From: Nemertoderma westbladi
Lineage: Eukaryota > Xenacoelomorpha > Nemertodermatida > Nemertodermatidae
DNA length: 42,117 bases
Direction of reading: 5' to 3'
NCBI GenBank assembly: GCA_032718475.1
Contig: JAUCBJ010002353.1
Location: 1-42,117, forward strand
The notes beneath the pieces are model-generated. The model saw only the letters and a list, made by a program, of their open reading frames with translations, was not told where the DNA came from and did not search any database. Positions 10,069 through 20,740 of this stretch are shown one piece after another (position 1 is the stretch's first letter; each line of letters begins with the position of its first letter). A program made the position numbers and the translations under genes.

Positions 10069-10097
10069 GGGGGGGGGGGGGGGGGGGGGGGGGGGGG
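10069..10097 (+). repeat. G29 homopolymer
   Basis: A run of 29 G sits inside the left terminal inverted repeat of the hAT-like element. The right repeat has only GGTGGGAGG at the matching place, so the run expanded after insertion or is an assembly artefact. Confidence 0.9.
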
Positions 10098-10925
10098 TCA
10101 CGGGGCCCGGGCCACCCACCAAGAGGGGCCTCCCACCAATTCCACCAAAACAACCATAAATTTTAATATAATTTTATGACTTTGAATTTTTGCCAGAATT
10201 AGCGAAATTCAAATATTCTGTCAGAGTGCTTGAGTTTTACAAGAGTTTGCAGATTTTTAGCACGAGCGAAGCGAGTAAGTGGAAAACAGTGTTTTCCGTT
10301 TTTTTATATCGAATATATTGTTTTATTTGAAAAAAATATCACCAGCGTTATCAATGTTTACGACGTACAGTATAATAATACTAGGGTATGTTTAATGATT
10401 AAGATTAATTTAATTAATTTAATTTAGAAGATTGTGTGAGCTACAGTACTGTACCTGTACAGTAAGGTACCCGACAAGCCTCGGTCTACATTATACAATC
10501 ATTTATGTACCAGGAACTTATTCAATTATACGAAAGTATGTATCAATTTGATTATATTGTGTAGTAAATAGTTCATAATAAGAAAAAATTAGTTAAAAAA
10601 AAGTAAAAAATTAGTTAAAAAAAGTAAAAATTAGTTTAAAAAGAAGTAAAAAATTAGTTCAAAAAAGACATTTTTAAAACTACTGTAATTTTCTGAAAAT
10701 CAATGAAAAAAAGTTAGATTAATTAACTCAATTTTAAAAATATTAGTGGGAAAAAGAGCCTTTTTCAAATAAAAATTTTTTGTATGTATAAAATCAATTT
10801 ATTATTCCATTACTAAATTATAAAATCAGGCGAAGCACAAATGATCACAAATTAATTAAGTAGAATAATTAAGATAGAAGCACAGGTTAACAATAAATAT
10901 TTACAATAAAGAAACAGATATGTAA

Positions 10926-11696
10926 TCAGTACATATCTGGGTCAACACCCCGAATCCCCGCCCCATCCCCAAACCCGAGGCCCCTCCATGGCCTCCTACC
11001 ACCCCGGAGGCACAGAGAGGTCGTCCGAAGGAGACCAAACTGCAGCCGCCGCCTCACCGCACCCAAAACCTCTCCTAAACCCCGCTGTCTCATCCCGACC
11101 CTCTTAGAGCATAGGGTCTCCGCAAGGTGCCGGATGAATACAGCCGCCTCCGCACCCCACACACCGTCGGTGGAACACACCAACGGGGTGAAGTGCATCC
11201 TGCGGGATTCGCAGGCCTCCTGGTAGTGGGCCCGCTTGACCCGCTCCCTCTGGGCGAGTAAGGTCTCCGTTGAGGCGTTGGAACGAACATAGGAAGTGGC
11301 GTCAAGATTTATAATCGATACGTCGAAAGACGCCACTACCTGGTTCGCCCAAACACCCCTGGATACCAAATCCGCCCTCACCCCCTCCACAGCCTGCCCA
11401 TCCGAGACCTGGTGACCTTCGGCCAGGGTGACCTCCCGCTCGACGTTAGTCGCACCGAAGGCCTCCGCAAGAAGGTCACCAAACACGTCCCGGATCTCAT
11501 TGTGCCGGCGAATAACTAGCCCTCCGACCTTGCAGCTGAGAGCGTGCGCAGTGTCGAAGGGCTCGCCGCAGCCCTCGCAGTTTACTGGAAGGTCTGGGGG
11601 CGCCATACTATACCGCAACGCGAGGTTGTCCCGAAAAGACTGCGGGTCCAGGTCGGTGTGGTCTATGGGCGAGGAGAAAAATTGTTCCCTAACCAT
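10926..11696 (-). pseudogene. Non-LTR-type retrotransposon C-terminus: zinc finger plus restriction-like endonuclease
   Basis: The frame gives 256 residues and continues about 20 codons upstream before a stop, so the 5' part (reverse transcriptase) is missing. A zinc motif C40, C43, H51, C55 is followed by RRHNEIRD (63-70), then RADL (D109) and, 15 residues later, FDVSI (D125). This resembles the CCHC-RHN-(P)D...D layout of the restriction-like endonuclease of R2/CRE-type elements, with RAD in place of RPD. The region after it (ESRRMHFTPLV) is also common in related invertebrate elements. The GC content is far higher than the surrounding DNA, which marks it as an insert. The family name is uncertain. 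The intact frame may simply reflect young age. Confidence 0.65.
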
Positions 11697-12029
11697 ACCG
11701 GACTGGTAGTATAAAAATATGTTAAAAATAGGCGTAGGTCTACCAGTCTGCCAGTATTGACATTAGTCCAAAACAAACAAAGAGTAAGTCCAAACTAGGG
11801 TTCAACAGAAGGCACTTTATGGGGCCGATGCCGAACCGAAGCAGTGCAGAAAGTTCAGAAAGTTAGCAAGTTGTGGTCGTGATGTCATATTTACGTCATT
11901 ATACTGGTTGTTGGTCCGCGGACTGGAGTTCTGTATAATAATAAAGTAGCCACAGTTATTTTTTAGGCCTACGTTTAAGATTCATGTTGAACCCCCAAAC
12001 TAAACTAAACTAAAAAATTACAACCTACA

Positions 12030-12056
12030 CCCCCCCCCCCCCCCCCCCCCCCCCCC
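12030..12056 (-). repeat. C27 homopolymer
   Basis: A run of 27 C lies within the hAT-like element. The bases after it, read on the minus strand, give GGTGGTGTAGCCAGGATTT, which resembles the terminus of another class II element; no partner end was found. Confidence 0.85.
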
Positions 12057-12238
12057 TTCCGATTTACAAATCCTGGCTACACCACCTGGGTTGCTGGGTT
12101 TCTCATATTATTGAATAATAATAAATTACTCACGTTCAGTGAAAAAAAAACTGTATGTAATAGGGGAATTGGAGAGGGGGCCTCCTTTCCAAGTGGGCCC
12201 CAGGCCTCCCACCGGCTTAATGCGGCACTGAGATATTG

Positions 12239-13907
12239 TAAATGTAAACTCAACAACTCAACTCAATATCGTGATGTTTGAAGGGATTAAATAAATGCAT
12301 GTTAATTGATCAAAGTTTAAACCGTATTTGATTTGCATTTCTGTCTGAACCCCGAGGTAATTTGCGTAGCAGGTGCAGACAGGAGACCATAAGGAGTGCT
12401 TACTGATTAGGTGATATCGAGTACCAATTACCACTCAGGGTAGGCATATCTCTACTACTGTAGTACAGTATTATCGTCTCCAGCTGTTGTTGGTGCCGTA
12501 GATCAATGAAACAGCAATGCACTCTACATTGCTTTAAAGCTGCATCGATGAGAAGCCAGACGGGGCTCATTGTATCTGTATTTAACCGACCCGCCAGTTG
12601 AATATCAATTAATTTCCGGTCGATAGAAGTAATTATTACTGAGTTGGTTTTAAAATCTGTCTCAACACACACACGAGTAAAGGGATAATTTTCGACGCAA
12701 TCAAAATTTATCTATCTCCGGGGGAATATCAACACAAATGATAATAGCAGATTACTCCCAAAATTAAACTGTATCCTGTTCTATTGGCTTTAGTTTATTG
12801 TTTCACTTAGAATAACGAGCCACTATCTGCTCCTTTCCCTTAATTAATAATTGAACACTGAGGCGAGATATTTATTCGCCAGATGAGATTTGTGTGAAGC
12901 ACCCCCCCCCCCCCCCCCCCTGTCTCCAACCCGTTACAATTGTGAAGAGTTTGGGGATTACAGTTTGCCAAATTTACTTTATCAAATATCTAAGAATGTT
13001 ATGATTGTTCAGCAATTTCTGACGACGAGACAGATATAGTATACAGTAGATAGAGTAGATATAATAGATACAGTAGATACGACCGTGAATTTCTACAACC
13101 CGGTCCGAGGCCGATGTGTAGGCCTAATACATATTAAAACAGACAGTTGGCCTAAATATGTACTGCAGGGGATGACTGAGAAATCCGTGGCATTTAGTTT
13201 TATTATCAGAAAATAATATCGTTGGATAAAACCCATCCTTTCGAACAGAGGCCAAACCTTATTAATTGCCTTTTTGTGCGAAGGAAAAAATAGGAGTTTC
13301 CTTTCTCGAGGTCAATTACTTGACGGCCTAGCCGTTTGTTGAGTTAGAGATCGGTCAGTTTGCTTTCAAGGCGCTGCGTTTTTGTTAATGGTGATTATTG
13401 CAAAGTTGGGGGGGGGGGGGGGGAGAGATTGGTTTGGGTAGTAACCGGAAGCAGTTGGGAAATAGTTATAGAAATAGATGCAAATAACACGAGAGTTTGT
13501 TTGCTCACTTAGGCTGATTTAGATTTAAGAGTAAATCAAGAATATCTATCTTATGATAACTACTTGTCACTTCAAACTTACATAGTTACCATTTCTACTG
13601 AAACTCGTCTGGAACCAAAAAATAATACTTTCAGTCATATAACATACGTAGTATCTGCCAATAAAGCCAAGTTGAGGAGCCACGTTACCCAGTTGAGGAG
13701 CCACGTTAGCCAGTTGAGGAGCCACTTTAATTAATTGTCTCTGACTGAGGTTTTATTTTCTCAGGAGATTGTGTTAACCTAAACAATCGTAAACCTGCTA
13801 CTAATGAAATCGTGAGAAAGTTGACGGCATTAAAGTTAATTTCAGGGTGCGTGTTGTAACTCATCAACCGTAGGTCTATCTACTGTAGTAGACCTACTGT
13901 AATTGTG
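12239..13907. other. Intergenic stretch without recognised gene
   Basis: No coding motif is seen. It holds C19 at 12902-12920, G16 at 13408-13423 and a 21-bp triplicate at 13670-13730. A (GATA)-like string with repeated ATAGTAGATA words lies near 13036-13080. Confidence 0.6.
13670..13730 (+). repeat. 21-bp tandem repeat, three copies
   Basis: The unit AGTTGAGGAGCCACGTTA starts at 13670, 13691 and 13712 with an exact 21-bp period. The last copy is degenerate. It has no relation to the neighbouring repeats. Confidence 0.8.
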
Positions 13908-13996
13908 AGTGGATCAAAATTCGCTGTCATAGGAACAAAGTTCGCAATAGATTTGCGAGACAGACAGACTAATTAAATTTCTTAGGGTCAAAATTC

Positions 13997-14280
13997 GGCC
14001 CATGTGAAGAATACCAGACTTTCTGCCGTTATATTTCACTTTGCTGTTACCCCATGTGAAGAATACCAGGTTTTCACCAAAAACACAGGTTACAGAAGGG
14101 CTGAATTTAACCAAAACAATAAACGAATTAGTATATGTACACTGTACAGGTTATAGGACAGAAATAAGCGTTATAAAACACTTAATAAAGATAAATAAAA
14201 ATAAATAAAAAATCTTTATATATAAAATTCCAATAAAAAGTCGACCGAAAACTGAAATCCTGGTATTCTTCACATGGGCG
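13997..14280. mobile_element. MITE with 20-bp perfect inverted ends
   Basis: The ends GCCCATGTGAAGAATACCAG (13998-14017) and its exact complement (14260-14279) bound a ~284-bp element without coding capacity. CAAAATTC flanks it on both sides (13989-13996 and 14281-14288), consistent with an 8-bp duplication. The surrounding minisatellite contains the same word, so this is weaker than it looks. The CCCATGTGAAGAATACCAG word is also repeated inside at about 14050. Related sequence forms the large foldback at 37205-37565. Confidence 0.75.
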
Positions 14281-14450
14281 CAAAATTCGTTATAATAGGA
14301 AGAAAATTCGCTGTGAATTGGAACAAAATTCGCTGCGAATTGGAACAAAGTTCGCTGCGAATTGGAACAAAGTTCGCTAAGAATTGGAACAAAGTTCGCT
14401 GCGAATTGGAACAAAATTCGCATTTTCCCATTTAGGAACAAAGTTCGCGC
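14281..14450. repeat. 22-bp minisatellite
   Basis: Six or more copies of a 22-bp unit (GCTGCGAATTGGAACAAAGTTC) run here. Single diverged units at 13914-13945 lie left of the MITE, so the MITE inserted into the array. A phenylalanine/asparagine-rich frame on the minus strand is an artefact. Confidence 0.8.
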
Positions 14451-15936
14451 TCCGAACTGTAGGCCTATTACAGAATAACACCGAGTTATTGATTTGCTAG
14501 TTTTTCGGGTTCCAGCCGAAAACAATCCATTTCCAGAGATGAAATCCTGAAGATGGACGGAATTTCGGTTTAATTAGAAATCCTGAAGATGGACCGAATT
14601 TCGGTTAACACTATCGCCATAGACCCAGGGCGATGTAGGTGATTGATGCAGAATGCATGCTGATTCACTCTATCAGTAGCTGCTTGTAGATTGTGATGGA
14701 AATTTTCCACCTACTCTACTGGGGCAACAACACCAGTTGATGATGATGCATGTGCTGTTGGATTCATCAATAGATGAATTCTACCATTGCCAATATCATC
14801 TGCTGATACCAGGGAAAATCGCCAAGCACTCCGATCTTCTTAATCAGAACCTCATCAGTCTGTCCAGTCCAAATAAAACATAGTGTATCTTTATGGTATT
14901 CTTATATTACACTCGGTAACTTTTAAAGCTATGTTGAAAGTTGGCAATGTTGAAAATGGGGCCTTTTAAAAGGAATCCATATTGATTCCCCACTCATGCT
15001 CTGACGGTGATTTTCAAATTTATGGGCCCCTTTCAACCTGGTGCCCATAGACTGCAGCCTAGTAAGCCTATGCGTTAAAGCGGTGCTGAATAACCGCATT
15101 CAACCCCTTACTAACAAACACTATTGAGTGAGATAAAAGATTTATCTTGGACATTGAACCCACACAGAACTACAGTATTTGCATCCAAAGGCAAAGGTTT
15201 ACAATGCAATATCATGTATGCCGTAATGGACCACACATTGTCTCTGCCTACAATTTTATACGTAATGTAAAGGTACATTAGAGCAGGCAGCTGGCTTATA
15301 AGGTTTATTGTAGCCTACAGTATATGGTTTATACTGTAGTAGGCCTACTACTGTAGCATTATGATGGGGGAATGGTTCCCTATGTTAGTCATCTGTTGCT
15401 TGATTATTTTGCATTAATTATTTTATGTAATTTTATTTTAATAAATTGTATTTAGCTGGGATAACTTTTAGTAAATGTAGTGTAGCAGCCTGTTCATTCA
15501 ATAATCTTGTGTGTTTCTTAGTAAATGTAATGTAAGGCCTACTGTATGTAGTATACCAAATTAATTAATTATGTTTATATAGTACAGTGTAATCTAATCC
15601 GGTGTGTTTGTTTATTTAGTAAATATTGAGTAGCAGCCTATTCATTCTGTCTGACTGTAGCAGTATGTTCATATTTTACAATAATACTTTAGTGATCAAT
15701 TGCATCATGTTTTATTTTAATAATTAATTAATTTAAATTTTTAAATTAAAATTTTTAAATTAAAATTTTTAAATTATAATTTTAATATATAATTAATATT
15801 CTAATATATAATTTTTAGTATTAGCCTAGCCTATGTATCTCTTATTGTTTGGTTGTTTATATAGTATTGATTTTATTTATATGAAGAATTTCACAATTTT
15901 ACACCCCAATAATATTTCACATTAAACAACCTCAAA
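14451..15936. other. Upstream intergenic region of the sideroflexin gene
   Basis: A ~36-bp direct duplication containing CCTGAAGATGGA(C)CG lies at 14545-14606. Three copies of a 16-bp AT unit (TTAAATTAAAATTTTT-like) lie at 15731-15785. The segment 14610-14880 is less AT-rich and might be decayed coding or transposon sequence, but no motif was recognised. No clear TATA box or other promoter element can be assigned upstream of 15937. Confidence 0.5.
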
Positions 15937-16926
15937 ATGACTGAAGTTAATGGCAACGATATCAATTGTGGTAGATCAGTCAATGTGAGCGATTATCTCC
16001 ATGATCAAACGAAATTCATTGGCCGTTTGAAATATTTCTCTAAAGTGACAGACCCTCGTAACATATTTGTTACAAATAATACTTTAGACGCAGCCAAAGA
16101 TCTCGTAGAATCAAGTCGCCTTGGGAACCAACCCCCGGGGACCACAGTCGATGACGTCATTAAAGCGAAATACCTGGCGGATTCCGCGTTTCACGCGGAC
16201 ACAGGTCAGCGCATGAATCTGATTGGTCGGATGTCGTTCCAGGTCCCTGGCGGAATGGTCATAATAGCGGCGTTAATGCAGTTTTATAAAACAGCTCCGC
16301 AAGTTATATTCTGGCAGTGGGTGAACCAATCAAACAATGCGTTAGTTAATTACACCAATAGGAACGCTAATTCTCCTTCGACCAACAAGCAGATAGGCGT
16401 AGCTTACGTGTCGGCCACTACAGCTGCCGTAGTTACATCATTGGGTCTCAACAGAGCCCTGCGCTCAGCCCCGCCTCTGATTGGTCGGTTCGTCCCATTG
16501 GTCGCTGTTGCAGCAGCTAACTGCGTAAACATTCCGTTAATGAGACAACAAGAATTGACCAATGGGGTGTCTGTATTGGACGACAATGGTAATACGCTAG
16601 GATTGTCTCGCATTGCTGCTGGCCTGGGAATTTCTCAAGTGTGTATCTCTCGTATCTCCATAGCAACGCCATGCATGGTATTAGCGCCAGTTGTCATGGA
16701 GAAGGTTCTAGAACCAATGGCTTGGATGAAACGAATTAAACCGTTCCATGTATTCGTGCAGGCGGGGTTGTGCGGATTATGTCTGGTATTTATGGTTCCT
16801 GTCGGATGCTCATTGTTCCCACAAAAAGCTGCTATTCCTGTTTCGTATTTAGAATCGGAATTGAAGCATTCGATTTATAAAACGAACTCAAAACTAAGTT
16901 ATGTCACATTTAATAAAGGTTTATAA
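15937..16926 (+). CDS. SFXN2: Sideroflexin, SFXN2-like, single exon
   Basis: Sideroflexins are multi-pass inner mitochondrial membrane proteins. SFXN1/3 carry serine for one-carbon metabolism, and SFXN2 is linked to iron and heme balance. The 329-residue length fits the ~320 of the family. The N-terminal part has TKFIGRLKYF and TDPRNIFV, then HADTG (86-90; HPDTG is usual). The membrane region starts at GRMSFQVPGGM (98-107) and includes FWQWVNQS (125-132), NYTNRNA, AAANCVNIPLMRQQEL (192-206) and LFPQK (293-297). It ends with the family signature FNKGL. GRMSFQVPGG and LFPQK..IPVSYLE favour SFXN2 over SFXN1/3. The ATG has a favourable context (AAAATGA). The gene has no intron, whereas vertebrate orthologues have many. 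It could be a retrocopy that replaced the parent, or a lineage with intron loss. Confidence 0.95.
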   Translation: MTEVNGNDINCGRSVNVSDYLHDQTKFIGRLKYFSKVTDPRNIFVTNNTLDAAKDLVESSRLGNQPPGTTVDDVIKAKYLADSAFHADTGQRMNLIGRMSFQVPGGMVIIAALMQFYKTAPQVIFWQWVNQSNNALVNYTNRNANSPSTNKQIGVAYVSATTAAVVTSLGLNRALRSAPPLIGRFVPLVAVAAANCVNIPLMRQQELTNGVSVLDDNGNTLGLSRIAAGLGISQVCISRISIATPCMVLAPVVMEKVLEPMAWMKRIKPFHVFVQAGLCGLCLVFMVPVGCSLFPQKAAIPVSYLESELKHSIYKTNSKLSYVTFNKGL

Positions 16927-17006
16927 TAATGAAAATACTAGCTCGTAATCGATTTTAGGTTCAATCAATTTATTACAGTATAGGTTATTGACAATTAATT
17001 GTAGCG

Positions 17007-17012
17007 AATAAA
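17007..17012 (+). terminator. Polyadenylation signal AATAAA of SFXN2
   Basis: AATAAA lies 80 bases after the sideroflexin stop codon, a normal distance for a short 3' untranslated region. There is no experimental support. Confidence 0.55.
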
Positions 17013-17148
17013 AATAAGCATTAAAGGCCAACAAGAGAAAAGGGTATTTTTAATAATGAGACGCTAATCGCATCTCAGCGAATGAATATCTCGCCTGAAT
17101 GTTAAATTATTAGCAAGTCGTTAGACTTGATTACTGTAAGAATTGTTG

Positions 17149-17200
17149 ACTGACTGACTGGCTGGCTGGCTGGCTGACTGGCTGGCTGGCTGGCTGGCTG
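17149..17200 (+). repeat. (TGAC/TGGC)n microsatellite at a dispersed-repeat start
   Basis: About 13 tetranucleotide units run into ATCTACAGCCAAAACTACTCTAACG and a following ~250-bp stretch. This arrangement (a TGGC/TGAC array leading into a conserved sequence) looks like the edge of a dispersed element. A direct repeat of GGCTTAGTATAAATCGATGAGG occurs at about 17420 and 17541. Confidence 0.7.
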
Positions 17201-17630
17201 ATCTACAGCCAAAACTACTCTAACGATTTTGATGAAATTTTCACAGCGGCTGGATACCGCGATTCTAAGGTCTCAGGTATGTTCCGCTATTTCGTCCATG
17301 AGCCGTGGGCTCGAAAAATAGACATAAACGAAAAAACGCCATTGGCGCAATGGTAAAATAACACCAATGACAGCTGGTGCCGTGATGAAAAATGGCTTAT
17401 GTAATGCATTTCTACACAAGGCTTAGTATAAATCGATGAGGTTGCCAAGATTATTGTACTTAGTACACCCATACTATTTGTTTAGGCCCTGCACTCTCTG
17501 TCAAAGCAAATATTAACTGGTTGATTTAGTTTGTGGTACTACACAGGCTTAGTATAAATCGATGAGGCTGCCAACTGGTTGGTTTAGTTTGCAATCTATT
17601 ACCGCCTCAGCTGAATAACTCTTCCCCCTG

Positions 17631-18355
17631 CTGAATGACTATTAGGTATACAGTGTATCGGCTACATTATGCCAACATTAATACTGTGGAGGCTGTATGC
17701 TTGTAAGGTGGAATGTTTACTCAGCCTTATACTGATACTCTGTAAGGCTAAGACTAACATTATAGTTTGAAATATAAAAATCACTTCTTATTATCTGTAT
17801 TGGGTTAATAATCACTGTGGCATTCAAAATGTTTTATAGGTGATTGACATGTAGTGCAAGCTGAATGACTGTTAGTTACAGAGTACTACTGCACTGTATT
17901 TTATTTTTAATCTTTCGTCCAACATTAATACTTTGGAGGTTGTATGCTTATAAGGCGAATGTTTACTCAGCTTCATACTGATACACTGTAAGGCTAACAC
18001 TAACGTTATAGTTTAAAACATAAAAATCACTGCTTATTATCTGTATCAGGTTACACACTGTGGCATTCAAAATGTTTAAATGTTTTATAGGTGATTGATA
18101 TTTAGTGCAAGCTGAATGACTGTTAGTTACAGAGTACTATTGCACTGTATTTTATTTTTAAATCTTTTGGCCAACATTAATACTGTGGAGGCTGTATGCT
18201 TATAAGGCGGAATGTTTACTCAGCCTCATACTGATACTCTGTAAGGCTTACACTAACATTATAGTTTGAAATATAAAAATAACTGCTTATTATCTGTATT
18301 GGGTTAATCACTGTGGCATTCAAAATGCTTTGTTAGGTGAATGACATTTAGTGGC
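17631..18355 (+). repeat. Triplicated block of ~230-250 bp
   Basis: Three tandem copies begin with CTGAATGACT at 17631, 17861 and 18112. Each contains CCAACATTAATACT, a GGAATGTTTACTCAGCC-type word, TTATAGTTTGAAATATAAAAATC and CTGTGGCATTCAAAATG. Copy periods of 230 and 251 bp reflect small indels. No coding potential is seen. Confidence 0.85.
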
Positions 18356-18610
18356 TAAGATTATTCTCTGTCAGATTCCCTTCACACCATAGGCAAACAT
18401 TGTTGAGGCTGAGGGAATTTACTTTAGTTTACTCTACTGAGTCATTCAGCTGAATGGATTTGAGCAATTGCCAAATTACAGAGTGGGATCTCTCTCTGAC
18501 CATAGATAAATAACACTTCCCTTCTGAACAAAGGTAAACATTGTTGAGGGAACTTACCTTTGATTGACGACTTCCGACTTGCTTAACGGCGTCTTGACGC
18601 CGTCTCTAGT

Positions 18611-18760
18611 AAATAAGGGAAAGGAGCAGGTTACTGTGGTACATTATTATAACTTATAGAATACAAACTTATAGAAAGTCAATTGAACTGTTCTTTTATT
18701 TTGAGTCTATGATTAAATCACCTGTTATATGCGTCAATTTTCCCATGGAGAAGGATAAAT
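18611..18760 (+). repeat. Dispersed ~150-bp repeat, copy A
   Basis: It begins with GGGAAAGGAGCAGGTTAC and contains CACCTGTTATATGCGTC and a GGAGAAGGATAAATT-type end. Copies B (23571) and C (24001) share the same order of words. The element has no coding sequence; its ends are not sharply defined. Confidence 0.7.
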
Positions 18761-19635
18761 TGTGTTAGCGTCCTGAGTCGCCCCATCGTTTCGTTTCGTT
18801 TCGTTTCGTGAGATTAAACATCGGCACCACCAACTACTAGCACTGATTCAATTGGTTGGATTGCAATGGTAAATAAACCGTTACGAGTAATCAAAATATG
18901 GAAAACTATTAATCAGCGTTTTTACGCAGAATTCCATAGTGATAATGGTGCAGTTAGTCTGACTTTTATTTTGATATTTTTCGCCAAAAACCTGTGTCCT
19001 GCCTTTAATCTTACATTCGTTCCGCTTCTAATGGAATGTTACCAGTAATGCGCTAATATTGTGAACCACAGTTATCGATTTAGTGGTGAGTAGAATTTAT
19101 CAAAACAACATTTTTTTTTGAGATATTTGCAAACAGTAGCTGGATAATCAATCAAACATGACATCAATGAATTATAAGCAATGTGCGGTGCCTCTAATGA
19201 AAATTAGTTCTTGCATTGTAAACATTAGTCCTGTAATTATGCACATATTACAGAAGGATTAATACCTTTTTGTCTCCCACTCCCCTTAGTTAGCAATTCG
19301 TAATGTAAGTAGTTTCCAACACCATGTCAGTTAAAAAGAAGACAATACAAACAAGATAGTAAACAAAGTCTTTGTGGCAAAATTAGCGCGGTATGAAAGT
19401 TGTCCACGGTTTATGATGAAATTCGCTTCATCGCAACGTTTGCGAGATTAATAAAAATAAACTATTTGTGTGAAAATTCATATGCAATAAAATTATATGC
19501 CATCTAGTGGGCGTTATCGGTAATAGCTGGAAATATGGTAGATCAATTATTAATTATAGGAAATTGAGGAAATAATAATAAAAAGAGAAAATATATCATA
19601 TTTAAGCTTTAATAATGAATTAATGAATTGTTTCA
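18761..19635. other. Intergenic region 3' of SETD9
   Basis: A short (TTTCG)n run is at 18787-18809. On the minus strand ATTAAA occurs at 19613-19608, about 23 bases after the SETD9 stop, and may serve as its polyadenylation signal. No gene is recognised; the 60-codon frame at 18866-19048 has no supporting motif. Confidence 0.5.
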
Positions 19636-20403
19636 TCATGAAATAACTGTAAAATAGTCTGAAAGTAATTCGCAACCAGTTTCTGAATCAGCCGTAGCTA
19701 CTAATGCAACGAGTCTCTGATTGGGTAAAAGGGATGAATCACAATAGACCTGTGGTGTATATGAAACATTAGGTATAAACTCTCTGAGACTGGAAGGGAA
19801 GTCTGTAGGAAGATTGAGTTCGACGTACTTTGTGTTGGCCGGAGAATTCCGAGTGGCATTGTTTATGTATTGGCCGATAGCTAAGGAGTTGGTGGGAGAT
19901 TCGGTGAGCCATGTGACGTCGATAGTGGAAGTCAGAGAGAGCCGGTCTCTGCGACTACACGATCGGTAGACCATGCGAGAGAGACCGCGGTCATTTCCGT
20001 CAACTAGCACCCCATCCTGGCAACGGAATATAAACCTGTTGCCTAGTGACTGTAGGAGTACTGGGTCCCCTGGTTGGTAGACGGTCCCGGGGTACAGCGC
20101 TACCAAGGCGCCACGGCTGATGGTCCCCGACCGGATGTAGACCCCCCTTCCGTTGTCATGGACCCCACTGCGCCGGCGTTCCAACGAGAATCCAAGGGAC
20201 TCCATACAGGACTCCACGGGATCTCGTCCGTCCCTAACAGCTGCTAAATAAGGAATTAAACTGTTCAGCAACTCGGTTGTGTCTTCCAGTTTTGTTTCTC
20301 TCGCTGTCCGCGGATAATGTTTAATATTTACAGCGAGCCAAGGAACGAAGCGGTATTTATAATCTCCCCAAAAATTAGCGAATTTTCTTAATAATTTACT
20401 CAT
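19636..20403 (-). CDS. SETD9: SET domain-containing protein 9, single exon
   Basis: SETD9 is a SET-domain protein of little-known function with no established substrate. The 255-residue product matches SETD9 from end to end. It starts with YKYRFVPWLAVN (15-26) and PRTAR, then a SET region with GRGVYI (85-90), YPGTVYQ (104-110), FIFRCQDGVLVDGNDRG (124-140), VYRSCSRRDRL (145-155), GQYINNAT (177-184) and CELLSDYFTVIS at the C-terminus. NN at 181-182 stands where SET enzymes have NH, as in vertebrate SETD9, so activity is uncertain. It is about 45 residues shorter than the human protein; the gap lies between residues 35 and 65. The gene has no intron here, although vertebrate SETD9 is spliced. 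It is transcribed in the same direction as the SQOR gene, 1.19 kb downstream of it. Confidence 0.93.
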   Translation of the reverse strand: MSKLLRKFANFWGDYKYRFVPWLAVNIKHYPRTARETKLEDTTELLNSLIPYLAAVRDGRDPVESCMESLGFSLERRRSGVHDNGRGVYIRSGTISRGALVALYPGTVYQPGDPVLLQSLGNRFIFRCQDGVLVDGNDRGLSRMVYRSCSRRDRLSLTSTIDVTWLTESPTNSLAIGQYINNATRNSPANTKYVELNLPTDFPSSLREFIPNVSYTPQVYCDSSLLPNQRLVALVATADSETGCELLSDYFTVIS

Positions 20404-20730
20404 ATTATATTATTCCAGCGTTAAAATGGTTTATTTAATAAACTTTACAAAATAGAGTTGTAATTGTTAAAAAAACATAAATTGTTGGAATAATATGATT
20501 CCGTTTTATATTAACAATAATAATTATTCAATACCGGTAACATATTAAAAAATTTTTTTGAAAATCTAGAAAAAAATTATTTAATAAATTCCGAATATAA
20601 CAAACACTTAACCGTTCGAGTATTAGTGAAACGAAACTTAGAGGTAGACTTTACAAGAATTCAGTTGTAAGCAGCCCAGCGCATGGTGAGGCCATGGGAA
20701 ATTATATATTTGCAGTGAAATATAATGATG
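20404..20730. other. Upstream region of SETD9
   Basis: AT-rich DNA with no recognised gene. It presumably contains the SETD9 promoter, but no motif is clear. Confidence 0.4.
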
Positions 20731-20740
20731 TGGGGCGAGC

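Larger units (their letters stand above)
10052..12230. mobile_element. Non-autonomous hAT-like DNA transposon with nested insertions
   Basis: The left end reads CAGGGCCGGATTAAG. The right end, read on the other strand, is CAGTGCCGCATTAAG. The inverted repeats continue imperfectly for about 70-90 bp to a shared AATTCC, interrupted on the left by a G29 run (10069-10097). Perfect 8-bp direct repeats (AGATATTG) flank it. Ends of the CAGNG type and 8-bp duplications are hAT hallmarks. No transposase is present; the interior instead holds a retrotransposon 3' fragment (10926-11696 plus tail), lysine-codon-like A-rich repeats (10580-10670) and a C27 run (12030-12056). Just beyond that run the words GGCTACACCACCTGGG look like the end of another transposon. 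Confidence 0.82.

Noticed and set aside
10926-11696. Host gene with a zinc finger
   Set aside because: The GC-rich frame lacks an own start region, sits inside a transposon and matches retrotransposon endonuclease motifs.
14151-14525. 124-codon frame on the minus strand
   Set aside because: It reads the 22-bp minisatellite and MITE; the repeated phenylalanine/asparagine pattern is an artefact.
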